In this document: piece by piece, positions 1 to 8,044 of the stretch | How positions within the stretch are numbered: the first letter of the stretch is position 1 | Layout: the number at the start of each line of letters is the position of its first letter | DNA from: Flavobacteriaceae bacterium 3519-10 | Lineage (GTDB): Bacteria; Bacteroidota; Bacteroidia; Flavobacteriales; Weeksellaceae | Direction: 5' to 3' | NCBI GenBank assembly: GCA_000023725.1 | Contig: CP001673.1 | Span: 2,552,342-2,616,341 of the forward strand | DNA: 64,000 bases | Program-made: the position numbers and the translations under genes | Notes under the pieces: model-generated | What the model saw: only the letters and a program-made list of their open reading frames with translations | Told to the model about the DNA's origin: nothing | Database searches by the model: none

Positions 1-195
1 CAGGTAAATGGTGAATCGACATGGGTTTATTTTGAAGCAGGGGGAGTTACCGATGTGAACACGATAAAAATTAAAAACACCATTTTACTCAGCACCTTCC
101 CAAAGCAGTTTAATCTTGTAAATATCGCCTACAAAGGCAACCAGAAAACAATGAATTTCCAGCGCGGAAAAGAGGTGAATGAGGTAAGCTTTTAA
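1..195 (+). CDS. C-terminal end of a DUF6702-like protein (partial)
   Basis: An open frame enters the window at base 1 in frame 1 and stops with TAA at 193-195, giving the last 64 residues of a protein. The visible part is a beta-strand-rich pattern (WVYFEAGG, IKIKNTILL, FNLVNIAYKGNQKTMNF). From memory this resembles the C-terminus of the DUF6702 family, short flavobacterial exported proteins of unknown function. The start and any signal peptide lie outside the window. A hairpin terminator follows 29 bases later. The reading frame is secure; the family name is a motif-level inference. Confidence 0.6.
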   Translation, partial: QVNGESTWVYFEAGGVTDVNTIKIKNTILLSTFPKQFNLVNIAYKGNQKTMNFQRGKEVNEVSF

Positions 196-224
196 AAAAG
201 CATAACAGATAAGAGATAAATAGA

Positions 225-250
225 AGAGTTCCTTTGGGAGCTCTTTTTTT
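225..250 (+). terminator. Rho-independent terminator
   Basis: An 8-bp stem AGAGTTCC/GGAGCTCT (one G-T wobble) with a TTTG loop is followed by seven T. It ends the transcript of the partial gene at 1-195. The stem-loop core is nearly identical to that at 11343-11368. Confidence 0.8.
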
Positions 251-385
251 GTGTCCTAAATGCAAACGCTGCATTAAAACCAAACCTTCAAAAAGATTCC
301 ATATCTGCGTGAATTGAATACTGTACACAAGCGGAGAGCCCATTAAAAAAATGCTCTAGTCTTCCGCTGCTATACATCTGTTCGC

Positions 386-414
386 AAAAAAAAGGGCTGC
401 AAAACTGCAACCCT
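386..414 (-). terminator. Terminator of the DUF5689 lipoprotein gene
   Basis: The stem at 393-400/407-414 (AGGGTTGC/GCAGCCCT on the minus strand, one wobble) is followed on the minus strand by a run of T encoded by 386-393. It lies 24 bases past the stop of the minus-strand gene at 438-2495. Confidence 0.75.
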
Positions 415-437
415 TTTAATTTGATATTTAAATCTGA

Positions 438-2495
438 TTATTTTGAACCTTTCACTGCGAAGTTATCTACTTCCCAAGTGGTGGATGAACCTGCAACAGA
501 AGTATATTTGAAGGCAAATACCACTTCTTTGTTAAGATAGCTTTTCAGACTCACGCGACCTGATCCTACGAACCCTGAGAATCCGTTAAGGTCAGTGTCA
601 AGTGCGGCGTTTAGTTTAGTCCAGCTTGTTGTTCCCACGGTACCGGTGTAATTTTCTGTAACATAAAGTTCAAGCGGGTTACCTGTGAAACGTCCGTCGG
701 TTTCGAAAGATACATAAGCATCAGTAAATCCTGTGATGGTGATTTTTTTGGAAACCAACCAATCTTCGTTTACAACTCGGTTACCATCCATAATGGCGCT
801 CGGTCTTGGGTTACCAAATGTTGTGGTGGCCCAAACCTGAGTACCTGCCACGTTAACAGCTGTCCAGTTAGCTAGCGTATCGAAACCATCAGTAAAAATG
901 GAAGTGAAAGTAGCCGGCACAGTACCATCGCAGCGCGGATCGTCGAAATCTGCATTATACTGAAAAGGAATCCATAACTGATAAACACCGTTAAAGATGC
1001 TTACAATTGCATACAGATCGCCTTTGCCACCATCGATCTCAGCACCTGCGAAAGTCGCGAAATGGCTGGTTCTAAGGATTATTTTGTTGCCCTGGCAATC
1101 TTCGATGTTACGGTTTGTAGGTGATCCGGAAGCATAAGGCTTGCCTAAATCTGCGTCAGCGAACTGCACATTTTTAATCTTCACCCATCTTCCAACATCA
1201 GCAGTAGTCAATTGAGTGATGGTTCTTTCTGTAGGAACAACCGCCGTAGCCGGTTTTTTGCTGTCGAAGAAATGCTTGTAAACATCCACTTCAAGAACCT
1301 GCCCGATGTTTCCGTTAAACGGAACGCCTAACTGAATTTCGCCCGCATTAGCACCGGTGTACAATCCTTTAAGTTTAATATAAAGCTCTTTTCCAACTTT
1401 GAATCTTTCATCCTGGAAAAGGTCGTTTTTGTTGATATTAATACGGATTGCTCCGGTTGCGTCTTCAACATAGATATATTTGAAGAGGTTACCGGTTTCA
1501 TCATTCGCCGTTACCTTCGCTTTTAACAGGTAATCTCCGTTGATCTGACCTAAGGCGCCAGTGTAAAGCTGTTTCACTTCTGCTACGGTTTTAACCGTAA
1601 GCGCTGATTCATTCAGTACACACGGATCGCTAGTGATGCCATCTTTCCTTGGGAAATTCCTCATGTCCGCAAGGTCAGCAAGTTTGTTGATGTACATCTG
1701 ATAACTCGCGTTGAACTTACTGAAGATACCGATGAAAGTTCCTCTTCCCGCAGGCAACATCTGATTTGCAAATGAAGCGAAACCACTGTTTCTAACCACT
1801 CTAGTGGTAGCAGAAGTAGTAGGGTCGTTCAACTGTCGGTCTACGCTTGTGCCCGCAGGCGCGAAAACTGAACAAAGGGCTTTTACATCGAATTCAGCAT
1901 TAGGAATCTGAATCAGACAGCCTAAATATTTATCATTGGATGCATTCATGTCGGCAAGCGTCATTACTTTCGGTACAATTGGCGCTGCTGCTTCACAGGA
2001 TTTAAAGATGTTGGTCGGAATCATCTTCTCCGGTATACGTGCAACACCATTTGTTGCCGCACCGGCTGCAGGATCTTTTACCCCTAACTGCACGAGGCCG
2101 CCATAGGTTCCTATCGCAAGGCCGTTCAGTTTAATAAAAATTTTCGAGCCCTGTGGAAATCTTGCGTACGTACTCACAGCATCTACACTGATCACAAAAC
2201 CCTGTGTAGGATTTTCGCGTGCATCCTGGATGTAAATAGTTTTGTAGATATTTCCGGTTTCATCGCTTGAAGAAACATAACCTTCAATAACGTCGGTTGT
2301 GTTTTCCGGGAAAACATAGGTCGTACCGGTGTAAAGTGCTTTTACTTCCTGTAACGTTTTAGTCTTTACGAGTTCTACGCACCCGTAGTTCGTCAGGTCG
2401 GGATCATTGTACTTGTCATCGTGCACGCAACCCGTAAGGACGAGCGACGCAAACATGACAAATGATATTTTAAAGAATGAAAGATAATTTTTCAT
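438..2495 (-). CDS. DUF5689 / choice-of-anchor J lipoprotein
   Basis: This 685-residue lipoprotein has a signal peptide ending in LTGC (Cys23). It contains two tandem copies of a DUF5689-type domain, about residues 39-285 and 291-520. The duplication is visible in paired motifs: SSSDETGNIYKTIYIQDA against TANDETGNLFKYIYVEDA, and FIKLNGL against YIKLKGL. Residues about 533-680 look like a choice-of-anchor J (jelly-roll) domain ending in WEVDNFAVKG. It follows the TonB receptor gene by 18 bases on the same strand, so it is probably the receptor's surface-exposed partner lipoprotein. The ligand is not known. DUF5689 has been described as OB-fold-like, which would fit binding of nucleic acid, but that is inference. 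Confidence 0.88.
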   Translation of the reverse strand: MKNYLSFFKISFVMFASLVLTGCVHDDKYNDPDLTNYGCVELVKTKTLQEVKALYTGTTYVFPENTTDVIEGYVSSSDETGNIYKTIYIQDARENPTQGFVISVDAVSTYARFPQGSKIFIKLNGLAIGTYGGLVQLGVKDPAAGAATNGVARIPEKMIPTNIFKSCEAAAPIVPKVMTLADMNASNDKYLGCLIQIPNAEFDVKALCSVFAPAGTSVDRQLNDPTTSATTRVVRNSGFASFANQMLPAGRGTFIGIFSKFNASYQMYINKLADLADMRNFPRKDGITSDPCVLNESALTVKTVAEVKQLYTGALGQINGDYLLKAKVTANDETGNLFKYIYVEDATGAIRININKNDLFQDERFKVGKELYIKLKGLYTGANAGEIQLGVPFNGNIGQVLEVDVYKHFFDSKKPATAVVPTERTITQLTTADVGRWVKIKNVQFADADLGKPYASGSPTNRNIEDCQGNKIILRTSHFATFAGAEIDGGKGDLYAIVSIFNGVYQLWIPFQYNADFDDPRCDGTVPATFTSIFTDGFDTLANWTAVNVAGTQVWATTTFGNPRPSAIMDGNRVVNEDWLVSKKITITGFTDAYVSFETDGRFTGNPLELYVTENYTGTVGTTSWTKLNAALDTDLNGFSGFVGSGRVSLKSYLNKEVVFAFKYTSVAGSSTTWEVDNFAVKGSK

Positions 2496-2513
2496 ATTAT
2501 TTTATATTTTTTT

Positions 2514-5270
2514 TTAGAATCTTAAATAAACGTTAGCAAAGAACTGAGTTCCGCGGTCATACCAAAGTTTAGGTCCAAAGAATGGGGTCGCACGTTCAGC
2601 ATCTTCAATCGCATTCACGAAATTCACATTTCTACCCTGCTCGAAACCTCCTGTTACATAGTTTCTGTTGTTGAGGATGTTGCTCACACTTAAACTGAGA
2701 CCCATTCTGTATTTCCCGAGTAGGAAAGACTTTCCGGCATTCGCATTAAGCATAAACTGATCGTCGAATTTCTTCTGCGCCGTAAGTGCAGCAATTACTT
2801 CGGGAGTTGCTCCTTCATAGTTGTCGCCAGTTACGGGGTTGTAATATAATCTTGGTGTTTTGTTCAAAGCAGAAAAATCGAGGTACTGATCCATCAGATA
2901 GTTTCCGGTTACACCCAACCACCAAAACTTCGGTGAGTTGTATCTTAAACCTGCTGAGAACGCTTTCTGTGGAGTTCCTGCCACTTTATATCCTTCGATA
3001 TTTGCTTTTCCTCTCCAGTAATCTTCGTTTCTGAAGTTATTTAAATCGTCGAAAGTTGATACGGAAGGGTTGTTGGTGTATTCGTAATCGCCGTAGCTAC
3101 CTACCAAATTGGCATTAAGCGTGGGGGTGATTTTCACATCAAGGCCTAATTCCGCGCCCATATATCTTTTGTCCGCTCCACTCATCGCTTCATTCACCAA
3201 AGTACTTAAAGAAGTTCCTGAACCTGCGTCAACATCTGCATAATAACGGGAGATCTCAGTTGCATTAGAGATCGTTGTGTAGTAACCGGAAAGTCTCACT
3301 TTGAAGATCTGACCTCTTAAAATATAGCTTAAATCATTTGAGTTAATGATCTGGTTATCAACACCCGGCGTAAGGTAATCAACCGCTCTTGGGTTAATAT
3401 AAATTTCATTCAGTGTCGGTGCAAGGCTGAAAAACGCTCCGTTGTAAACCAGGAAGTTCTTTCCGTTGATTTTGTAGGTTACTTTTCCTTTTACACCCGC
3501 GTCGAAAGCACTGAAAATATCGCTTCTCCCTTTAGAATTATCAGCGTATCGTGCACTTCTGAAATGGCCGTCTCTCTGAGATTCTGAATAAGAAGAGAAA
3601 AGTGAAGCCACAACATTCCATTTCGGGAAATCTACTTCCGTAGAAACGTTGGCCGAGTAGGTGCTTCTAAGTAAATCGTATGAAAACTGGGTTCTGTCGC
3701 CCACTTTCACGATATAATTAGGATCATCAATATTATAGAAAGCGTCGCCGTCAAAAGCATTTCTGTTGAATGCAAAATCGCCTCCAAGCAGATCTTTTAC
3801 TCTACGGAACACATCCGACTGTAAATTTTGATAGTTAAGATTGATGTTGAGCTTCCAGTTTTCCTGAAGTTTTGTATCAAAATGCGAAGCCACGTTGATG
3901 GTTTTATCTTCGTTTACATCTTCTACAAGGCTGTAAATTGATCTTCTTCCTGTAATACTTTCGTCGCCGAACGTATAGGTTGCCGGATTAACGTTGCTGT
4001 TCTGATAGTAAAGGTCTGTCCAGTCGATCTGCGCAATAGCTTTATATTCTTCTACAGTGTTCAAACCGTAGCTAGGCAGTTTTCGGTAGTAGTGAGGATG
4101 CGGATCTGCACCTCTGAACCAGTCGAGTCTGCTTCGTGCATCACTACCCTGCTGGTAAGAAACGGTAGTATTTAAGTTTGAATTTTTATTAACTTTCCAG
4201 TAATGAGCCAATTGAAATATAGGTTCAAACACTTTTCTTACACGTGAACTCCTTTTTTCGCCATCTTGCCATCCCCAGTATGAGTTATAATCTTTGCCCA
4301 TAATGTCGTACACTTCCTGTGTATTCGGACTGTTAGAAGCTCTGTAAGTTGGCGTACCGAATGCGGTAAGGTTTAATGAATGATTTTCGCCGAATCTTTT
4401 TTCGATAGATCCGAAATATGCGTAGGCATCCTGGTAAGTTCCTTCGATCTGGCCTTCTTCAGCCCATCTTCTACTGCCTGAAAAAGTGAATGCCCAACCG
4501 TTTCTTAACAAACCTGAATTGTAGGTGGCCATCACTCTGTTGTTATAACTTCTGTTGGTTGCAGAATAAGCGAGTGAAACCCCTTTTCTGTATGAAGATG
4601 CACGGGTATTATAATATACCACACCCCCTAAATTACCAAATGTATATTCTGAAGGCGTAATGTTATCTACAGACTCGTAAGGATATCTGGTAACATCATT
4701 TAATCCGCCCCAGTTGCTGAAATCTATCCTTCCGTCATCGTTTTTCGACATTGGAATTCCGTTGAACAATACTTCTTCAAATCTATTATCCACGCCGCGC
4801 GGTCTGAACCAATAAGCACCAAGCTCAAACGCCGATACGCTCTGGAAAATGTCGCGGCCTGCATTAAGAAGCCCGATTGTAGGCTGCATAGATGATCCAC
4901 CCTCGTCGCCATCGCTCGCAGAATCGTCGATAACCATCACCCCAGCGGTAGAAATTGTGCCAACGGCTAAGCTTATAACTCCTAAATCTTTTCTTTTCTC
5001 CTCTGTGGCAACATCAAATTCAATTACTTTTGGCTCAAAACTCTGTTTTGAAACCGTAATTTGGTAATGTCCCGGCATCAGGTCAACAAACTGAAAGTAA
5101 CCGATTTTGTCTGAGGTTAAAGAGTTTGTAGATTCGCCCAGATCAACCTGAGCATTCTCAACTGGTTTTCCTTCCTGATCTTTTACGTACGCATAAACCG
5201 TAGTCTGTGCAAAATAAAAAGAGGCCGGAAGCAACGTAAACAATGAGATTAAGGATAACTTTTTTATCAT
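2514..5270 (-). CDS. TonB-dependent receptor with carboxypeptidase-regulatory-like N-terminus
   Basis: This 918-residue outer-membrane receptor has a signal peptide (MIKKLSLISLF... ending FYFAQ). A CarboxypepD_reg-like beta domain follows at about 25-105 (YVKDQEGKPVENAQVDLGES). Next comes a plug domain at about 135-230 (GRDIFQSVSAFELGAYWFRPRG, GNLGGVVYYNTR) and then a long beta-barrel ending in an aromatic residue plus LRF, typical of TonB receptors. It takes up a large or scarce substrate through the outer membrane using TonB energy. The downstream lipoprotein gene at 438-2495 is co-transcribed, and a secreted EEP enzyme is divergent. No SusD-like protein is present. The substrate is not evident from the sequence. 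Confidence 0.9.
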   Translation of the reverse strand: MIKKLSLISLFTLLPASFYFAQTTVYAYVKDQEGKPVENAQVDLGESTNSLTSDKIGYFQFVDLMPGHYQITVSKQSFEPKVIEFDVATEEKRKDLGVISLAVGTISTAGVMVIDDSASDGDEGGSSMQPTIGLLNAGRDIFQSVSAFELGAYWFRPRGVDNRFEEVLFNGIPMSKNDDGRIDFSNWGGLNDVTRYPYESVDNITPSEYTFGNLGGVVYYNTRASSYRKGVSLAYSATNRSYNNRVMATYNSGLLRNGWAFTFSGSRRWAEEGQIEGTYQDAYAYFGSIEKRFGENHSLNLTAFGTPTYRASNSPNTQEVYDIMGKDYNSYWGWQDGEKRSSRVRKVFEPIFQLAHYWKVNKNSNLNTTVSYQQGSDARSRLDWFRGADPHPHYYRKLPSYGLNTVEEYKAIAQIDWTDLYYQNSNVNPATYTFGDESITGRRSIYSLVEDVNEDKTINVASHFDTKLQENWKLNINLNYQNLQSDVFRRVKDLLGGDFAFNRNAFDGDAFYNIDDPNYIVKVGDRTQFSYDLLRSTYSANVSTEVDFPKWNVVASLFSSYSESQRDGHFRSARYADNSKGRSDIFSAFDAGVKGKVTYKINGKNFLVYNGAFFSLAPTLNEIYINPRAVDYLTPGVDNQIINSNDLSYILRGQIFKVRLSGYYTTISNATEISRYYADVDAGSGTSLSTLVNEAMSGADKRYMGAELGLDVKITPTLNANLVGSYGDYEYTNNPSVSTFDDLNNFRNEDYWRGKANIEGYKVAGTPQKAFSAGLRYNSPKFWWLGVTGNYLMDQYLDFSALNKTPRLYYNPVTGDNYEGATPEVIAALTAQKKFDDQFMLNANAGKSFLLGKYRMGLSLSVSNILNNRNYVTGGFEQGRNVNFVNAIEDAERATPFFGPKLWYDRGTQFFANVYLRF

Positions 5271-5318
5271 AACTAATTATTTATTTTTCCCTCTTGATAA
5301 CAGTTTTTTAAGGGGTCA

Positions 5319-5349
5319 CAAATTTAAACTTAATTTTTGTTAAGTTAAA
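5319..5349 (-). promoter_or_regulatory. -7 element with overlapping inverted repeat upstream of the TonB receptor gene
   Basis: The minus strand reads TAAATTTG at 5326-5319, a perfect TAnnTTTG -7 element about 50 bases ahead of the receptor start. No TTG is seen at the right distance. An imperfect inverted repeat, TTTAAACTTAA (5323-5333) against TTAAGTTAAA (5340-5349), overlaps the -7 element and runs upstream. A weak -33 plus an operator-like repeat suggests a regulated promoter; this is inference. Confidence 0.45.
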
Positions 5350-5522
5350 GGTTTTTAACACTTTATTCCTAAGCTAACTTAATGATAGTTTGCTTATAAT
5401 CAATCAGGTAGCGACACCTGAAATAAATCACGTTTTGCACGGTGTTTTGGTTTAATTATATCAGGGCGCCATCAAAATTATTAGTAATTTTACAGCCCAT
5501 AAAAATCTATTCAAATTTTCAA

Positions 5523-6722
5523 ATGAAAAAGCACCTTATTTTAATCGCCATTTTCAGTTTCGCATTTGTATTCGCCCAGCAAAGACAGGTTCAAAGAGCT
5601 ACTGTAGCGTTTCTCAATGTAGAAAACCTTTGGGACACTATACCTTCTGCAGATTATATTGATGGTACTAAAGATATCCACAACCCTGCATTTCACCGAA
5701 GCGTGCCACTGGATTCGCTTAAATTTTTAGAAACTACTGAAGAGTACCGTGGAGAATGGAATGATGAAAACGTAATCGGTAAAAAAGTAATCCGCCACCA
5801 GATTTTGGCCGACGATTTTACGGTGAACAGTTCTAAAAACTGGAATACAGATAAGTACACTCAAAAACTCACCAATATCGCACGGGTTATTTCTGAACTT
5901 GGCCGCCAGTATACAAACGACAATCCCGCCATCGTAGGTCTTCTGGAAGTAGAAAACCGCCAGGTTGTAGAAGACATTATTAAGCAGCCGGTTTTGGCAA
6001 AAAGCAACTATGGAATCGTTCATTACAATTCTTACGATGCGCGTGGAATCGATATTGCCCTGCTTTATCAGAAGTCCCGACTGAAAGTGACAGAAACATA
6101 TGATAAAGAAGTTAAAATCTTCAATGCTGAAGGAAAAAGATCATACACAAGAGGTGTTCTGGTTGTAAAAGGCTTTCTGGACGGTGAACCCGTTGGGATA
6201 TTCCTTAATCACTGGCCATCCAGAAGTGGTGGCGAAGCAGCTACCGTAGCCCGACGTGCTGCCGCTGCAACAGTTCTGAAACAGGAAATGGACAAAGCCA
6301 GAGCTGAAAACCCGGATGTTAAACTGTTCGCAATGGGCGATTTTAATGACGATCCGGTGAGCTCAAGTTTAAGAAAACATTTAGGTGCGGTTGGAGAGCC
6401 TTCTCAGCTTTCGGAAAAAGCACCGTATTATAACCTGATGACGAAGCTTTATAAAGCCGGAGTAGCGTCACTTGCGTACCGTGATGCACCGAATCTTTTC
6501 GATCAGATCATCGTTTCGAAAAACTTATATTCTCCGGAAAAACTCACAAAAACCTATTCGGTTTATAAAGTGGAAATATATGCACCATCTTATCTTGTAA
6601 ACACTGCAGGACAATGGAAGGGTTACCCCTTAAGATCATGGGACGGCGACCGCTTTACCGGCGGCTTCAGCGATCACTTCCCGGCTGTATCAGTGGTGCA
6701 GCGCGAGTTCAGTGCAAAGTAA
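5523..6722 (+). CDS. Secreted endonuclease/exonuclease/phosphatase (EEP) family enzyme
   Basis: This 399-residue protein has a signal peptide (MKKHLILIAIFSFAFVFAQ). An in-frame codon 81 bases upstream would lengthen it, but that would put the signal peptide internally, so the ATG at 5523 is preferred. The EEP superfamily motifs occur in order: FLNVENLWD, LLEVENR (metal-binding Glu), ARGIDIALLY, FLNHWPSR, MGDFNDDP and SDHFPAV (catalytic His). The family includes DNase I-like nucleases and phosphoesterases acting on phosphodiester substrates with Mg. It is exported and divergent from the TonB receptor/lipoprotein pair, so it may act outside the cell on a phosphate-containing polymer. The precise substrate is unknown. 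Confidence 0.88.
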   Translation: MKKHLILIAIFSFAFVFAQQRQVQRATVAFLNVENLWDTIPSADYIDGTKDIHNPAFHRSVPLDSLKFLETTEEYRGEWNDENVIGKKVIRHQILADDFTVNSSKNWNTDKYTQKLTNIARVISELGRQYTNDNPAIVGLLEVENRQVVEDIIKQPVLAKSNYGIVHYNSYDARGIDIALLYQKSRLKVTETYDKEVKIFNAEGKRSYTRGVLVVKGFLDGEPVGIFLNHWPSRSGGEAATVARRAAAATVLKQEMDKARAENPDVKLFAMGDFNDDPVSSSLRKHLGAVGEPSQLSEKAPYYNLMTKLYKAGVASLAYRDAPNLFDQIIVSKNLYSPEKLTKTYSVYKVEIYAPSYLVNTAGQWKGYPLRSWDGDRFTGGFSDHFPAVSVVQREFSAK

Positions 6723-6745
6723 AGTTCACAACATTTAGTCACATG

Positions 6746-6779
6746 AAACCGGAGTTATTATTTTCTCCGGTTTTTTTTT
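6746..6779 (+). terminator. Terminator of the EEP gene
   Basis: A 9-bp perfect stem AAACCGGAG/CTCCGGTTT (6746-6754/6765-6773) with a 10-base loop is followed by a nine-T run. It sits 24 bases after the EEP stop. Confidence 0.85.
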
Positions 6780-6806
6780 GCTTAACTTTATTTAAAATTA
6801 ATTCAA

Positions 6807-7220
6807 ATGAAATATTTAATCATATTCCTAAGTATATTTTTGATGGCAGCGTGTAGCCCTCAGAATAAAACCGCTGATAACAGCGAAACAACGGCAATAA
6901 AACCCGAAAAGAACGACGAGGGTGAATGGGATATTGAAGTGATCGATACCCAATACGATTATTTCCTGAATGCGGTTGCAAAACCGATGTCGATGTATTC
7001 GGAAGGATATCTTAAAAGTAAAAACGCATTTCTGGTGAGCGAATGGAATTCGTATTACATTTCAGGACGCCATCGTAACGTAATCGAATCAATGATTGAT
7101 TATGACCCCAACGAAAACTATGGCTTGAAATTCGAGTACAAGCTCTACCAGGTTTTCGCGTACGTGCAGTGGAAATACGGCTTAAAACTGAATGGTTTAA
7201 GCCAAACCGACGTCCGCTAG
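6807..7220 (+). CDS. DUF6146 family lipoprotein
   Basis: This 137-residue protein has a lipoprotein signal (LIIFLSIFLMAAC, Cys16) and then an Asn/Lys/Glu-rich linker. The conserved body has the pattern I recall for DUF6146: WDIEVIDTQYDYFL, AKPMSMYSEGYLKSKN, VSEWN, IDYDPNENYGLKFEYKLYQ and QWKYG. The function is unknown; it should be anchored to a membrane facing the periplasm. A TAACTTTA sequence at 6783-6790 is one base away from a -7 element. It converges with sodA across a shared terminator and has no obvious functional link to either neighbour. Confidence 0.82.
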   Translation: MKYLIIFLSIFLMAACSPQNKTADNSETTAIKPEKNDEGEWDIEVIDTQYDYFLNAVAKPMSMYSEGYLKSKNAFLVSEWNSYYISGRHRNVIESMIDYDPNENYGLKFEYKLYQVFAYVQWKYGLKLNGLSQTDVR

Positions 7221-7246
7221 ACAATCACTCATTCAGAAAACTGCAC

Positions 7247-7284
7247 AAAAAAAAGGTTCCGAAAATTAATCGGAACCTTTCTTA
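7247..7284. terminator. Bidirectional terminator between DUF6146 gene and sodA
   Basis: An 11-bp perfect stem AAGGTTCCGA-type (7252-7262/7270-7280) with a 7-base loop. The minus strand has a long T run (7254-7247), best for sodA; the plus side has a weaker TTTCTT tract. Confidence 0.8.
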
Positions 7285-7298
7285 TCGTTAAAAAACGG

Positions 7299-7895
7299 TT
7301 ATTTATTAAACCTTTCTTCTACTTTATCCCAGTTGATCACTTCAAAGAAGGCCGAAACATAATCTGGTCTTCTGTTCTGATAATTGAGGTAATATGCATG
7401 TTCCCAAACATCAAGTCCTAAGATCGGAGTTTCCTGAACGTCAACTATAGGCATCAGCGGATTATCCTGATTAGCTGTAGAGCAAACCGCCACTGAACCG
7501 TCTTGTGTTTTGCAAAGCCATGCCCAGCCTGATCCGAAACGCGTCTTGGCAGCTTCAGCGAAATCGGTTTTGAATTTATCAAATCCACCGTAAGTTTCAA
7601 GCGCTGCTTTCACGTTTCCAACCGGCTCCTTGCTTCCGCCCGGCGTTAGTATATCCCAGAAAAGACTGTGGTTGAAATGTCCGCCACCATTATTGCGTAC
7701 TGCAGCTTTATCTACGCCTGTCTTGCAGATTTCTTCGATGGATTTTCCTTCAAGCTCAGTTCCTTCAATCGCTTTATTCAGGTTGTCGATATAAGCTTGG
7801 TGATGTTTTGTGTGGTGGATTTCCATTGTTTTTGCGTCAATGATCGGTTCCAGAGCGTCGTACGCATATCCTAATTTCGGTAGTTCGAATGCCAT
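7299..7895 (-). CDS. sodA: Superoxide dismutase, Mn type
   Basis: This 198-residue Fe/Mn-family superoxide dismutase converts superoxide to oxygen and hydrogen peroxide in the cytoplasm. Metal ligands are visible: His27 (EIHHTKHH), His76 ([10 protein letters not shown]), and Asp and His in LDVWEHAYY. Gly72 four residues before His76 and the Gln in STANQDNP are the Mn-type pattern, not the Fe-type Gln near the second ligand. The start is placed at [10 protein letters not shown]; an in-frame codon 30 bases further up would add ten residues not typical of the family and would lie almost against the promoter. No signal peptide is present. It has its own promoter and terminator, so it is a single-gene unit. 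Confidence 0.96.
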   Translation of the reverse strand: MAFELPKLGYAYDALEPIIDAKTMEIHHTKHHQAYIDNLNKAIEGTELEGKSIEEICKTGVDKAAVRNNGGGHFNHSLFWDILTPGGSKEPVGNVKAALETYGGFDKFKTDFAEAAKTRFGSGWAWLCKTQDGSVAVCSTANQDNPLMPIVDVQETPILGLDVWEHAYYLNYQNRRPDYVSAFFEVINWDKVEERFNK

Positions 7896-7922
7896 AATTT
7901 TGTTATTTAATCTGTTAATACC

Positions 7923-7953
7923 CAAATTTAATCAATTTAATGTGCCGGTGCAA
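7923..7953 (-). promoter_or_regulatory. sodA promoter (-33 TTG, N20, -7 TAAATTTG)
   Basis: On the minus strand TTG (7953-7951, part of TTTTG) is followed after 20 bases by TAAATTTG (7930-7923). The expected start of transcription is about 7916, giving a leader of about 20 bases before the ATG at 7895. Confidence 0.65.
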
Positions 7954-7999
7954 AATGGGGAACTACTTTAATAAATGTTTAACATTGCCAAAAATGTCT

Positions 8000-8029
8000 T
8001 TGTAACCATCTTTAATTTCGATAATTTTG
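8000..8029 (+). promoter_or_regulatory. Promoter (-33 TTG, N19, -7 TAATTTTG) of the YD-repeat-like lipoprotein gene
   Basis: TTG at 8000-8002 (within TTTG), 19 bases, then TAATTTTG at 8022-8029. A TTG codon at 8027 in the gene's frame lies inside the -7 element, so it cannot be the start; the ATG at 8045 is. Confidence 0.65.
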
Positions 8030-8044
8030 AGAAAAAGAAAAGGA

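Noticed and set aside
110..343. Minus-strand open frame of 77 codons near the window start
   Set aside because: It runs through the terminator at 225-250 and overlaps the C-terminus of the partial gene; its sequence is low-complexity and looks like no protein family.
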